From Intrasporangium flavum (GTDB lineage: Bacteria; Actinomycetota; Actinomycetes; Actinomycetales; Dermatophilaceae): a stretch of 64,000 nucleotides of DNA. This document shows, in pieces, positions 21,311 to 30,254 of the stretch (its first letter is position 1; every line of letters starts with the position of its first letter). Location of the stretch: assembly GCF_001956915.1 (NCBI RefSeq), contig NZ_MLJO01000001.1:1-64000 (forward strand), written 5' to 3'. Below the pieces are notes generated by a model, which made no database searches, was not told the DNA's origin, and was given only the letters and a program-made list of their open reading frames with translations. The translations under genes were made by a program, and so were the position numbers.

Positions 21311-22615
21311 GTGACGTCGATCTCCTACCCGCTCGCGGAGCGCACGCTGGACAACGGCCTGCGCGTCATCGTCAGCGAGGACCACGCCGTGCCCAACGTC
21401 GCCGTCAACCTCTGGGTCGGCGTCGGTTCGCGCCACGAGGCCCCAGGCCGCACCGGTTTCGCCCACCTGTTCGAGCACCTGATGTTCCAGGGCAGCCGCA
21501 ACGTCGCGTCGGGAGAGCACTTCTCGGCGCTCATGGACGAGGGGGCACGCCTCAACGCGACGACGTGGTTCGACCGCACGAACTACTTCGAGACCGTCCC
21601 CACCGGCGCCCTCGACCTCGCCCTGTGGCTCGAGGCCGACCGCCACGGCTACCTCCTCGACGCCGTCAACCAGGAGAACCTCGACAACCAGCGCGACGTC
21701 GTCAAGGAGGAGAAGCGCCAGCGGTACGACAACGTGCCCTACGGCACCGCCCTCATCGACATCTACGCGACGGCGTTCCCGGGCGACCACCCCTACCACC
21801 ACCCGACGATCGGGTCGATGGAGGACCTCGACGCCGCGACCGTCGAGGACGTCCACGCCTTCTTCCGCGCCCACTACGGCCCGAACAACACCGTCCTGAC
21901 GCTCGTCGGCGACGTCACCCCCGAGGACGGGTTCGCCGCTGCGGAGCGCTACTTCGGCCACCTGCCGGCCATCGCGCTGACGGAGCGGCCGCGCCTGCCG
22001 CAGCTGGCCCCGCTCACGGCGCCGGTGCGCCTCGACCGCGTCGGCGACGTGCCCAACGACCGCCTGTACGTCGCCTTCCGCCTTCCCGTCGACACGACGC
22101 CCGAGTACCACGCGTGCCAGGTCGCGGTCGACGTGCTCGGCGGCCTGGCGAGCTCACGGCTCATCCGTCGCCTCGTGCGCCGCGACGAGACCGCGGTGGC
22201 CGTCGGGGGCTGGACCATGGGGCTCGTCGACGGCGTCGGGCTCGGGGCCTTCACCATCGACGTCGCCGAGGGCGCCGACGTCGAGGCGATCGAGGAGGTG
22301 CTCTGCGAGGAGCTCACCGCGCTCGCCGAGCACGGTCCTGACGCCGAGGAGATGGAGTCGGTCGTCGCCGACACCGAGCGCTCCTGGCTCAGCGCCCTCG
22401 CCAGCATCGAGGAGCGCGCCGACCACATCAGCCACCACGCCCTGCTCACCGGCGACCCGGGGTACGTCAACGCGTTCGTCGACCACGTGCGGGCCGTGAC
22501 GCCCGAGGACGTCCGGGCCGCCACGGCTGCCTGGCTGGCCCCGGAGTCGCGCGCCGTCGTGCGCTACCTCGCCGACCCCGCCGGTGCGGGCGACGAGGGG
22601 GAGGAGGCGGCATGA
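21311..22615 (+). CDS. M16-family zinc peptidase, catalytic subunit
   Basis: A 434-residue pitrilysin/mitochondrial-processing-peptidase-like protein. It has the inverted zinc motif HLFEH (H52, E55, H56) followed by the downstream glutamates of NQRDVVKEEKRQRYDN expected for the third ligand. No signal peptide is visible, so it is probably cytosolic. It corresponds to the active (beta-type) chain. Its partner is encoded directly downstream with a 4-bp ATGA overlap, suggesting a heterodimer that degrades peptides. The GTG start is supported by a TAGGGT box 7 nt upstream. Confidence 0.9.
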   Translation: MTSISYPLAERTLDNGLRVIVSEDHAVPNVAVNLWVGVGSRHEAPGRTGFAHLFEHLMFQGSRNVASGEHFSALMDEGARLNATTWFDRTNYFETVPTGALDLALWLEADRHGYLLDAVNQENLDNQRDVVKEEKRQRYDNVPYGTALIDIYATAFPGDHPYHHPTIGSMEDLDAATVEDVHAFFRAHYGPNNTVLTLVGDVTPEDGFAAAERYFGHLPAIALTERPRLPQLAPLTAPVRLDRVGDVPNDRLYVAFRLPVDTTPEYHACQVAVDVLGGLASSRLIRRLVRRDETAVAVGGWTMGLVDGVGLGAFTIDVAEGADVEAIEEVLCEELTALAEHGPDAEEMESVVADTERSWLSALASIEERADHISHHALLTGDPGYVNAFVDHVRAVTPEDVRAATAAWLAPESRAVVRYLADPAGAGDEGEEAA

Positions 22616-24024
22616 GCACCCCCGACGCCACTCCCGCGGTCGCGCGCCCGGCGGTCGCCCCGCCGCAGCCGTGGGCGTTCCCGGAGCCGGTGACCCACGA
22701 CCTGCCCAACGGCCTGCACCTCGTCACCTACGACGTGCCCGGCCAGTACGTGCTGTCGGTCCGGCTCGGCCTGCCCGTGTCGCTGCGCGACGAGTCGCGC
22801 GACCGTGAGGGCGTCGCGACGATCATGGCCCGCACCCTCGACGAGGGCACCGAGCAGCACACCGCCGACGAGTTCGCGCGCCTGCTCGAGCGCAAGGGCG
22901 TCGGGTTCGGCGCCGGCTTCTCCGAGGCGGGCCTCTCCGTCGACCTCGACGTCGTCAAGGGCAACCTCGAGCCCGCCCTCGACCTGCTGCGCCAGATCCT
23001 CACCGAGCCGGTGTTCCCCCAGGCCGAGGTGGCGCGGCAGGTGCGCACCCGGCTCGCGGAGATCGAGCAGGAGCGGTCGGTCGCGGCGCACCGGGCGATC
23101 CTCGAGTTCGTCCGCACGTTCTACGCCGCCGACGACCGTGCGTCCCGCCCCACCGGCGGCACCCGCGACACCGTCTCGGCGATCACCCGCGAGGACGTCG
23201 TCGCCTTCCACGCCGAGCACGTCGTCGCCGCCGGGGTGACGATGGTCGTGGCCGGCGACCTCGAGGGGCTCGACGTGCCCGCCCTCGTCGAGGCCTCGCT
23301 CGGCGGCTGGCAGCACGGGCCGCGCGATCGTGGCCGCCACCTCGACACCGCCGCCCGGCTGGCCGAGGACCGCTCCCGCGTCGTCTTCGTGTCGCGGCCC
23401 GGGTCGGTGCAGACCGAGCTCGTCGTCGGGGCCCCCGGGCCGGACCGGTCGGTGCAGGGCGGCTGGGCGCCGTTCCCGGTGCTCGGCTTCGTGCTCGGCG
23501 GGTCGCCGAACGCCCGCGTCGACGCCGTGCTCCGCGAGGAGAAGGGCTACACGTACGGCATCCGGTCCAGCTTCCGTCCACGACGCCGAGGCGGCCTGTT
23601 CCTCACGACCGGCTCGGTCCGCTCCGACTCCACCGAGGACGCCGTGCGCACGCTGCTCGAGATCCTCGGTGGCGGCTCGACCGGGTTCAGCGACAAGGAG
23701 ATCCGCTCCGGCGTCGACTTCATCTCGAAGACTGCGCCGGGTCGCTACGCGACGGCCGACACCATCGCCGACGAGGCCGTCGGCATGGCGCTCGACGGTC
23801 GCACAACTGCGTTCACGACCGAGAACCTCCGCGACCTCGCGACCGTCGACGCCACCCGCGTCGACGCCGCGTTCCGGCGCTTCGCCGCGGAGGCGGGGAT
23901 CACCGGCGAGGGGCTCGGCACCGGGTGGACGATCGTCCTCGTCGGCGACACCGACGCGCACCTCGAGGCGGTCCGCGGTCTCGGCCTCGGCGAGGTCACC
24001 GTGGTGCGCGACTCCGCCCGCTGA
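22612..24024 (+). CDS. M16-family peptidase, non-catalytic partner subunit
   Basis: A 470-residue M16 homologue that lacks HxxEH: the corresponding region reads MARTLDEGTEQHTADEF. It keeps the C-terminal-half substrate-binding signature EEKGYTYGIRSSF, whose R/Y pair is typical of the non-catalytic (alpha-type) chain. Together with the preceding gene it would form the closed chamber of an M16B-type heterodimer. The ATG overlaps the upstream stop, indicating equimolar translation. It ends 18 bp before the convergent GNAT gene. Confidence 0.88.
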   Translation: MSTPDATPAVARPAVAPPQPWAFPEPVTHDLPNGLHLVTYDVPGQYVLSVRLGLPVSLRDESRDREGVATIMARTLDEGTEQHTADEFARLLERKGVGFGAGFSEAGLSVDLDVVKGNLEPALDLLRQILTEPVFPQAEVARQVRTRLAEIEQERSVAAHRAILEFVRTFYAADDRASRPTGGTRDTVSAITREDVVAFHAEHVVAAGVTMVVAGDLEGLDVPALVEASLGGWQHGPRDRGRHLDTAARLAEDRSRVVFVSRPGSVQTELVVGAPGPDRSVQGGWAPFPVLGFVLGGSPNARVDAVLREEKGYTYGIRSSFRPRRRGGLFLTTGSVRSDSTEDAVRTLLEILGGGSTGFSDKEIRSGVDFISKTAPGRYATADTIADEAVGMALDGRTTAFTTENLRDLATVDATRVDAAFRRFAAEAGITGEGLGTGWTIVLVGDTDAHLEAVRGLGLGEVTVVRDSAR

Positions 24025-24042
24025 GGCGGCGTCCGTGCGGGG

Positions 24043-24576
24043 TCAGGCGAGCGGCTGCTCGAGGACGTAGTCGTCCTCGTACTGGCCGCCGACGAGGAAC
24101 CGTTTGGTGCCGACGTGCTCGAAGCCGCTCTTGGCGTAGAAGCGCTGGGCACGCTCGTTCTGCTGGTTGACGCCGAGCCAGACGCCGGCCGCGCCGGTGG
24201 AGCGGGCCCAGCCGATCGACTCGGCCATGAGGCGCGAGGCGGTGCCGCCGCCGTGGGAGGTGGGCAGGACGTAGATCTTGCTCAGCTCGACGGTGGGGCG
24301 GTGCCGGATCGCCGCCCGGACGTCGTCGTCGGCGGGCTCGCCGGCGACGAGCATCGCGTAGCCGACGGCCGTGCCGCCGTCCTCGGCGAGCAGCAGGTGG
24401 CGTGCCGGGTCGGCGAGGTAGCCGGCGAACCGCTCCGGTGAGAGCACGTCGGCGACGAAGGCCTCGACCCGCTCGCGCGACATGCTCGGGGGGCACGCGA
24501 GCCCGAACGTCTCGGCAGCGACGGCGGCCAGCGCCGGCACGTCGTCGGGCAGCGCTTGGCGTACGAGCAGGCCCAT
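24043..24576 (-). CDS. GNAT family N-acetyltransferase
   Basis: A 177-residue Gcn5-related acetyltransferase. The acetyl-CoA pyrophosphate loop is the segment IYVLPTSHGGGTASRLM, a good match to the V-x-P-x-x-x-G-x-G-x-[AG] motif A, and RAQRFYAKSGFEHVGTKRF is motif B. The acceptor substrate cannot be predicted. The ATG starts 3 bp after the hisN stop, so it is translated from the hisN message. Confidence 0.88.
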   Translation of the reverse strand: MGLLVRQALPDDVPALAAVAAETFGLACPPSMSRERVEAFVADVLSPERFAGYLADPARHLLLAEDGGTAVGYAMLVAGEPADDDVRAAIRHRPTVELSKIYVLPTSHGGGTASRLMAESIGWARSTGAAGVWLGVNQQNERAQRFYAKSGFEHVGTKRFLVGGQYEDDYVLEQPLA

Positions 24577-24579
24577 GGC

Positions 24580-25383
24580 TCAGGCGTTCTCGTGTCGGGA
24601 CGGCATGCCGATGCGCTCCAGGACGGTGTCGTGGAGCAGGCCGTTGGTGGCGAGCGCGTTGCCGCTCCAGCAGCCCGGGCGCCCGTCGAGACCGGTGAAG
24701 CGCCCGCCCGCCTCCTGCACGATGGCGACGAGGGCGGCCATGTCGTGCACCTCGAGCTCGGGCTCGGCGGCGATGTCGACCGCGCCCTCGGCGACGAGCA
24801 TGTAGGACCAGAAGTCGCCGTAGGCGCGGGTGCGCCAACAGTCGTCCATGAGGTCGAGGACGTCGTCGCGCCGCCCGCGCACCCGCCAGCCGGACAGCGA
24901 GGAGTAGGACAGCGACGCATCGCCGAGGCGCCCCACCTGGGAGACGCCGATGCGCTTGGCCGAGGCCAGCGAGCGGCCGGTCCAGGCCCCGCTGCCGACG
25001 GCGGCCCACCAGCGGCGCCCGAGGGCCGGTGCCGACACGACGCCGAGCACCGGCTCGTTGTCGACGACGAGGCCGATGAGGGTGGCCCACACCGGCACGC
25101 CGCGCACGAAGTTCTTCGTGCCGTCGATGGGGTCGATGATCCAGCGGCGCGGTCCGTGGCCGGTGGTCTCGAACTCCTCGCCCTGCACCGCGTCGCGGGG
25201 GCGGGTGCGCTTGAGCTGGGAGCGGACGAGCTCCTCGGCGGCCCGGTCGGCGTCGGTGACGGGGGTGAGGTCGGGCTTGCTCTCGACGACGAGGTCGGCG
25301 GCTCGGAAACGGGCCATCGTCACGCGCTCGACGGCGTCGGCGAGCACGTGGGCGAGGCGGAGGTCGTCGTCGTAGGAGGTCAC
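24580..25383 (-). CDS. hisN: Histidinol-phosphatase, inositol-monophosphatase type
   Basis: A 267-residue Mg-dependent phosphatase of the IMPase fold. Metal ligands are visible as GEE (E69/E70), DPIDGTKNF (D84, D87) and the C-terminal EVHDMAALVAIVQEAGG motif. Its sequence is closest to actinobacterial HisN, which removes phosphate from L-histidinol phosphate in histidine synthesis; a broader IMPase role is possible because no other his genes are nearby. The GTG start lies 6 nt after a TAGGTT -10 box. A GNAT gene follows in the same operon. Confidence 0.85.
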   Translation of the reverse strand: MTSYDDDLRLAHVLADAVERVTMARFRAADLVVESKPDLTPVTDADRAAEELVRSQLKRTRPRDAVQGEEFETTGHGPRRWIIDPIDGTKNFVRGVPVWATLIGLVVDNEPVLGVVSAPALGRRWWAAVGSGAWTGRSLASAKRIGVSQVGRLGDASLSYSSLSGWRVRGRRDDVLDLMDDCWRTRAYGDFWSYMLVAEGAVDIAAEPELEVHDMAALVAIVQEAGGRFTGLDGRPGCWSGNALATNGLLHDTVLERIGMPSRHENA

Positions 25384-25389
25384 CGGCTC

Positions 25390-25395
25390 AACCTA
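25390..25395 (-). promoter_or_regulatory. -10 box of a leaderless promoter for hisN
   Basis: On the minus strand TAGGTT is followed by 6 nt and the GTG at 25383. Confidence 0.6.
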
Positions 25396-25487
25396 GCCTG
25401 CGGTGGTGTCGTGCGGCGGCCAAGCCTGCTCCGGGGGGGTCGCGTCCGGACGCAGGGGTGGACCGGTCGTACGGGCACGACTGCGGC

Positions 25488-26519
25488 TCAGCGTTCCTCG
25501 CCCGAGCGGCTCGACAGGAGCCGGCGCAGGGACGCCAGCCGCGACGGGCCCGCCGGGCCCGCGTGCCCACCCGCCACCCACGCGTCGAGGGCGCACTCCT
25601 CCTCGTCGTGCGTGCAGCCGCGCGGGCACTCGGCCGTGCCCTCGGCGAGGTCGGGGAAGTGGTCGATGATCCGGTCCGGGTCGATGTGCGCGAGCCCGAA
25701 GGAGCGCACCCCCGGGGTGTCGATGACCCAGCCGTCGTCGCCCGGCAGGCGCAGGGCCACGGCGTTGGTCGAGGTGTGCCGCCCGCGGCCGGTCGTGTCG
25801 TTGACGTCGCCCGTGGCGCGCATCGCCGTGGGCACGAGCCCGTTGACGAGGGTGCTCTTGCCGACGCCGGAGTGGCCGACGAGCACCGAGACCCGGCCCG
25901 AGAGCCGCTCGCGCAGCTCCTCGAGCCCGGTGAAACCGTCGGCGGTCCGGGAGGTCACGACGTGCTCGACCTCGAGCGGCGCGTAGCTCGCCAGGAACGG
26001 CGCCGGGTCGACGAGGTCGGCCTTGGTCAGGGCCAGGAGCGGTTCGAGGTCGGCGTCGTAGGCCGCGACGAGGCAGCGGTCGACCATGCGGGGCCGCGGC
26101 TCGGGGTCGGCGAGCGCCGTGACGATGACGAGCTGGTCGGCGTTGGCCACGATGATGCGCTCGTAGGGGTCGGTGTCGTCGGCGGTGCGTCGCAGCACCG
26201 AGCGGCGCTCCTCGATGCGCACGATGCGGGCCAGCGCGTCGGGACCGCCGGCGAGGTCGCCGACGAGCGCGACGTCGTCACCGACGACGACGCGGGTGCG
26301 CCCGATGTCGCGGGCCTTCATCGCCGTGACGACGCGCTCGGGCTCCTTGCGGCCGAGCGCGCCCTTCGGCACGAGGCACGTGTAGCGGCCGCGGTCGATG
26401 CCGATGACCATCGCCACGACGGCGTCGGCGTGCGCCGGCCGCTCCTTGGTGCGGGGCCTCGAGCCCTTCCGGCTGGGACGGACGCGGACGTCGCCCTCGT
26501 CGAGGTCCCGCCAGCTCAT
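25488..26519 (-). CDS. rsgA: Ribosome small-subunit-dependent GTPase RsgA
   Basis: A 343-residue circularly permuted GTPase that acts in late maturation of the 30S subunit. The order of G motifs is characteristic: G4 LTKADL first, then G1 GHSGVGKST, then G3 [11 protein letters not shown] zinc knuckle near the C-terminus contains [12 protein letters not shown]. The basic N-terminus ([16 protein letters not shown]) precedes an OB-like domain. The ATG overlaps the stop of aroA (ATGA), a linkage conserved in actinobacteria. Confidence 0.93.
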   Translation of the reverse strand: MSWRDLDEGDVRVRPSRKGSRPRTKERPAHADAVVAMVIGIDRGRYTCLVPKGALGRKEPERVVTAMKARDIGRTRVVVGDDVALVGDLAGGPDALARIVRIEERRSVLRRTADDTDPYERIIVANADQLVIVTALADPEPRPRMVDRCLVAAYDADLEPLLALTKADLVDPAPFLASYAPLEVEHVVTSRTADGFTGLEELRERLSGRVSVLVGHSGVGKSTLVNGLVPTAMRATGDVNDTTGRGRHTSTNAVALRLPGDDGWVIDTPGVRSFGLAHIDPDRIIDHFPDLAEGTAECPRGCTHDEEECALDAWVAGGHAGPAGPSRLASLRRLLSSRSGEER

Positions 26520-27949
26520 CGGGGCAGCACCACGGGCGCCGTGCCGGCGAGCATGCCCTGCCACAGGCCGACGAAGTCGGGGAGCGTCTTGCGGGTCGTC
26601 TGGACGTCCTCGACGTGGACCCCGGGCACGCGTAGGCCGAGGATGGCGCCGGCCGTGGCCATGCGGTGGTCGTGGTAGGTGCGGAACCGCCCGCCGTGCA
26701 GCGTCGCGGGCGCGATGCGCAGGCCGTCGTCGGTCTCGGTGACGCGGCTGCCGAGCGCGCCGAGCTCGGCCGTCAGGGCGGCGAGGCGGTCGGTCTCGTG
26801 GCCGCGGATGTGCGCGACACCGCGGATCCACGTCGGGCTCGAGGCGAGCGCCGCGAGCGCGGCGACGGTCGGGGTCAGCTCGGCGGCGTCGTGCAGGTCG
26901 ATGTCGATGCCGGCCAGCTCGTCGCCGCCGCTCACGGTGAGCCCGGTGCGGTCGAGTCGGACGTCGGCGCCCATCGAGTCGAGGATCTCGCGGAGCATGT
27001 CGCCGGCCTGGGTCGTGTGCTGCGGCCAGCCGGGCACCCGGACCGTGCCGCCCGCGACGAGCGCGGCCGCGACGAACGGCCCGGCGTTGGACAGGTCCGG
27101 CTCGACCGACACGTCGAGCGCGTTGATCTCCGACGGCTCGACGCGCCACGTGTTGGGCTCGCTGTCGTCGACGATGGCCCCGGCGTCGCGGAGGGTCTCG
27201 ACGGTCATGAGGATGTGCGGCTCGCTCGGCACCGGCTTGCCGTCGTGGTGCACGGTGACGCCGTCGTCGTAGCGGGCCCCGGCGAGCAGGAGGCTCGAGA
27301 CGAACTGCGAGGACATCGAGGCGTCCATCGTGACGCTGCCGCCGGCGAGGCCGCCGCGGCCGTTGACGGTGATCGGCAGGTGCCCCTCGGCGTCGTCGAT
27401 GTCGGCGCCGAGCGCGCGCAGGGCGTCGACGACCGGGCCCATCGGGCGCACCCGCGCCTGCGGGTCGCCGTCGAGCAGCACGGGCCCGTCGGCGAGCACG
27501 GCGACGGCCGGCAGGAAGCGCATGACCGTGCCGGCGAGGCCGCAGTCGACGCGGCCGCCGCCGCGGAGGGTCTCGGGCGGCGTGACGAGCCAGTCGTCGA
27601 CGGCGCCGGGCGACGCGTCGCCCTCGGCGGGCACGTCGTCGATGCCGACGCCGAGGCTGCGCAGCGCGTCGGCCATGAGGAGCGTGTCGCGCGAGCGCAG
27701 CGGCGCCCGGAGGCGCGACCGGTCGCTCGCGAGGGCCGCGAGGACGAGGTAGCGGTTGGTCAGCGACTTGCTGCCGGGCAGCACGACCGTGGCGTCGAGC
27801 GGGCCCGACGCCGTCGGTGCCTCCCAGTCGCCGTCGGGGTCGGCCGTCAGGACGCCCGCGGCCGAGCCATGGTGCGGGCGGTGCGGGTCGTGCAGGTCGT
27901 GCGGGTGGGGCTGCAGGTGCTCTTCGGGGAGGGGATCGGCGGGACTCAA
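26516..27949 (-). CDS. aroA: 3-phosphoshikimate 1-carboxyvinyltransferase (EPSP synthase)
   Basis: A 477-residue EPSP synthase that joins PEP and shikimate-3-phosphate in the shikimate pathway. Motifs include [17 protein letters not shown] (substrate lysine), [13 protein letters not shown] (PEP binding), DASMSSQF and the C-terminal DHRMA. A stop codon lies three codons upstream of the TTG at 27949, and no ATG or GTG is available before the LPGSK core, so TTG is the likely start. The first 30 residues are unusually His-rich ([17 protein letters not shown]), unlike typical AroA. It is translationally coupled to the DoxX-like gene before it and rsgA after it. Confidence 0.93.
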   Translation of the reverse strand: MSPADPLPEEHLQPHPHDLHDPHRPHHGSAAGVLTADPDGDWEAPTASGPLDATVVLPGSKSLTNRYLVLAALASDRSRLRAPLRSRDTLLMADALRSLGVGIDDVPAEGDASPGAVDDWLVTPPETLRGGGRVDCGLAGTVMRFLPAVAVLADGPVLLDGDPQARVRPMGPVVDALRALGADIDDAEGHLPITVNGRGGLAGGSVTMDASMSSQFVSSLLLAGARYDDGVTVHHDGKPVPSEPHILMTVETLRDAGAIVDDSEPNTWRVEPSEINALDVSVEPDLSNAGPFVAAALVAGGTVRVPGWPQHTTQAGDMLREILDSMGADVRLDRTGLTVSGGDELAGIDIDLHDAAELTPTVAALAALASSPTWIRGVAHIRGHETDRLAALTAELGALGSRVTETDDGLRIAPATLHGGRFRTYHDHRMATAGAILGLRVPGVHVEDVQTTRKTLPDFVGLWQGMLAGTAPVVLPR

Positions 27950-27950
27950 G

Positions 27951-28490
27951 TCAGCTCACGACGTCCTGGGCTCGATGGGCGAGGAGGCGGGCCTCGCGCG
28001 CGGCGGTTGCCTTGGCGTGGCGTGCCTCGCGGCGGGTGGTCTTCGTGGCGTGCTGGGCGCGCCAGGCCAGACCGGGGCGGCCCTCGGTGTCGACGGCCGC
28101 GAGGAGCAGGCCGCCGAGGAGGCCGACGTTCTTGAGGAAGAGGCTGCGGCTGGCGGCCTTGCGGTCGGGATCGGTCTCCTCCCAGAAGGCGTGCTCGATG
28201 GCCGTCGTCGGCACGATCGAGGCGGCCAGCACGGTGGAGGCGAGGCGGGGGAGCCGGCCCGTGGCGAGGAGCAGGCCGCCACCGAGCAGGGCGGCGCCGT
28301 TGGCCCGGACGACGAGGTCGGGGTCCTTGGCCGCGCGGGCCACCTTGTCGGCGCCCGGCACCTGGTCCGGCACCTTCTCGAGCAGGTGCGCCGCCTGGTC
28401 GGTGCGCGCGGACGGGTTGCGCAGGGCGTCGACACCCGCGGCGATGAACACGGACGCGAGCAGGGGACGAGCGAGACGGCGGACGATCAT
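27951..28490 (-). CDS. DoxX family membrane protein
   Basis: A 179-residue protein with about four hydrophobic segments ([61 protein letters not shown]) and a basic Lys/Arg/Ala-rich C-terminal tail. Fold and length match DoxX-like proteins; their biochemical role is generally unclear. The ATG is preceded by GGAGGAGGAAGGTC. It is the first gene of the doxX-aroA-rsgA operon and is divergent from the SRAP gene. Confidence 0.82.
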   Translation of the reverse strand: MIVRRLARPLLASVFIAAGVDALRNPSARTDQAAHLLEKVPDQVPGADKVARAAKDPDLVVRANGAALLGGGLLLATGRLPRLASTVLAASIVPTTAIEHAFWEETDPDRKAASRSLFLKNVGLLGGLLLAAVDTEGRPGLAWRAQHATKTTRREARHAKATAAREARLLAHRAQDVVS

Positions 28491-28608
28491 GACCTTCCTC
28501 CTCCGGCCGGGCCGTGCGTGACGGGCCGCGGCCATCGTGGACCAGTGGGACCTACGGTAGCGACATACCCAAGGCGGCACGCCCGATGCCCGTGACGGTG
28601 GACGCACC

Positions 28609-28614
28609 TAGGCT
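28609..28614 (+). promoter_or_regulatory. -10 box of a leaderless promoter for the SRAP gene
   Basis: TAGGCT is followed by 7 nt and the ATG at 28622. The start is fixed independently because SRAP needs cysteine at position 2. Confidence 0.65.
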
Positions 28615-28621
28615 GGGCGCC

Positions 28622-29467
28622 ATGTGTGGGAGGTACGCCGCCAGCGCCCGGCCGGACGAGCTCGTCGAGGCCTTCGACGTCGACGAGGACCACACCGGCG
28701 ACCCCGCCCGCAGCATCCTGAAGAACCCGCAGAGCCCGCCGGCCGGCGAGCCCGACTGGAACATGGCGCCGTCCAAGCAGGCACCGGTCGTGCTGACGCG
28801 GGCACCGCGTCCGGTGGACGGCGAGCCCGACGCCGACGCCCCGACGCGGCAGCTTCGCCTGCTGACGTGGGGGCTGGTGCCCGCGTGGGCCAAGGACGTC
28901 AAGATGGGCCTGCGGATGACGAATGCGCGGGCCGAGTCGGTGCTCGGCAAGGGCGCCTTCGCCAAGGCCGCTTTGTCGCGGCGCTGCATCGTGCCGGCCG
29001 ACGGCTGGTACGAGTGGCAGGCCTCGCCCACCGCGGTCGACGCCAAGGGCAAGCCGCGCAAGCAGCCCTTCTTCATCCACCGCGCCGACCGCGAGAAGGT
29101 CGGCTTCGCCGGCCTCTACGAGTTCTGGCGCGACCGCGACCGGCCCGACGGCGACCCCGACGCGTGGCTCACGACGTTCACGATCATCACCACGGCCGCC
29201 GACCCCGGCATGGACCGCATCCACGACCGGCAGCCCCTCGTCCTCGAGCCCGACCAGTGGGAGCGCTGGCTCGACCCCGCCGAGAAGGACCCCGACTACG
29301 TGCAGGGCGTCCTCGACTTCGCGCGCCCCGGCCGGTTCGAGGCCTACCCGATCGGCCGCGGCGTCGGGGCGACGGCGAACAACGGCGCCCACCTGCTCGA
29401 CCCCGCGCCGCGCGAGGAGCTCGTCGGGGTGCTCGACCCGATGACCGGTGAGGTGATCGGGTCGTGA
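28622..29467 (+). CDS. SRAP / HMCES-type abasic-site protein (SOS response-associated peptidase)
   Basis: A 281-residue homologue of YedK/HMCES, which forms a covalent thiazolidine crosslink with abasic sites in single-stranded DNA and shields them. Catalytic residues are visible: C2 in MCGRY, the asparagine of MTNARAES, the glutamate in GWYEWQ and the histidine in DRIHDRQP. After methionine removal C2 becomes the nucleophile, so the ATG at 28622 is certain. The stop overlaps the next gene's GTG (GTGA). No LexA-type box was recognised by eye. Confidence 0.93.
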   Translation: MCGRYAASARPDELVEAFDVDEDHTGDPARSILKNPQSPPAGEPDWNMAPSKQAPVVLTRAPRPVDGEPDADAPTRQLRLLTWGLVPAWAKDVKMGLRMTNARAESVLGKGAFAKAALSRRCIVPADGWYEWQASPTAVDAKGKPRKQPFFIHRADREKVGFAGLYEFWRDRDRPDGDPDAWLTTFTIITTAADPGMDRIHDRQPLVLEPDQWERWLDPAEKDPDYVQGVLDFARPGRFEAYPIGRGVGATANNGAHLLDPAPREELVGVLDPMTGEVIGS

Positions 29468-30129
29468 CCGGAGGGCTCGAGGCCACCGTCGGGGGAGTGC
29501 GGCCCCGTGTCCGCGAGATCGAGACGCCGCAGGGGCCCGCGCGCGTGCACGTGTGGCGTCCGGTCGGGGCGGGCTCGACCGTCGTCCTCGGGCACGGCGC
29601 CGGCGGGGGGCTGCGGGCGCTCGACCTCACCGTCGCCCGCGAGGTCCTCGTGGCGTCGGGGCGCGCGGTCGCGCTCGTCGAGCAGCCCTGGCTCGTCGCC
29701 GGCCGGAAGATCGCGGGGCGCCCGCCGACGCTCGACGAGGCGTGGGTCCCCGTCGTGGAGGCGCTCCTGTCCGGGCGGGGGAAGCTGCCGCGTCCGCTCG
29801 TCGTCGGCGGCCGGAGCGCCGGGGCCCGGGTCGCCTGCCGCACCGCGGCGACCCTGGGCGCCGACGCCGGCCTGCTGCTCAGCTTCCCCCTCCACCTGCC
29901 GGGCCGCCCCGACCGGCTCCGGGCCGACGAGCTCGCCCTCGCGCCCGACCCCACCTGGGTCGTGCAGGGCACCCGCGACAGCTTCGGCACGCCCGAGGAG
30001 GTGCGCCAGCACCTGCCGCCGGGGGCCACGCTCGTCGAGGTGCCCGGCGCGCACAGCTTCCCGACGGGGTCGCGGGCCCGGCTCGTCACCGAGCTCACCC
30101 GCATCGCGGGAATGCTCCCCGGCACCTGA
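29464..30129 (+). CDS. Alpha/beta hydrolase (KANL3/Tex30-like family)
   Basis: A 221-residue alpha/beta hydrolase. The oxyanion region is LGHGAGGG, the nucleophile elbow GGRSAGAR (serine), and the catalytic histidine lies in VPGAHSFP; an acidic residue (GTRDSF) completes the triad. This set resembles the KANL3/Tex30 or dienelactone-hydrolase-like group, with unknown substrate. The GTG overlaps the SRAP stop, so the two proteins are made from one message. The last codons carry a SigR-type promoter for the downstream sigma factor. Confidence 0.82.
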   Translation: MTGGLEATVGGVRPRVREIETPQGPARVHVWRPVGAGSTVVLGHGAGGGLRALDLTVAREVLVASGRAVALVEQPWLVAGRKIAGRPPTLDEAWVPVVEALLSGRGKLPRPLVVGGRSAGARVACRTAATLGADAGLLLSFPLHLPGRPDRLRADELALAPDPTWVVQGTRDSFGTPEEVRQHLPPGATLVEVPGAHSFPTGSRARLVTELTRIAGMLPGT

Positions 30130-30134
30130 CCGTT
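30109..30134 (+). promoter_or_regulatory. SigR (SigH)-type promoter upstream of sigR
   Basis: GGAAT (30109-30113), an 18-nt spacer and GTT (30132-30134) match the established SigR/SigH consensus exactly. It lies within the 3' end of the hydrolase gene. Transcription should start about 30141, three nucleotides before an in-frame ATG at 30144. This implies autoregulation and a possible longer SigR isoform. Confidence 0.75.
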
Positions 30135-30240
30135 GCACCGGGCATGGTTCCCAGCCCCTGCGTCGCCCCAGAGCGCCCGTCCGGATCGCCCCACGAGGGG
30201 CTCCGCGCGGGCGCAACCGTGACGACCCGCCCGGCGCGGC

Positions 30241-30246
30241 TAGGCT
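30241..30246 (+). promoter_or_regulatory. -10 box of a second, housekeeping promoter for sigR
   Basis: TAGGCT is followed by 8 nt and the ATG at 30255, the start of the shorter SigR form. The GGGAGGCG between them could also act as a Shine-Dalgarno on longer transcripts. Confidence 0.55.
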
Positions 30247-30254
30247 GGGAGGCG

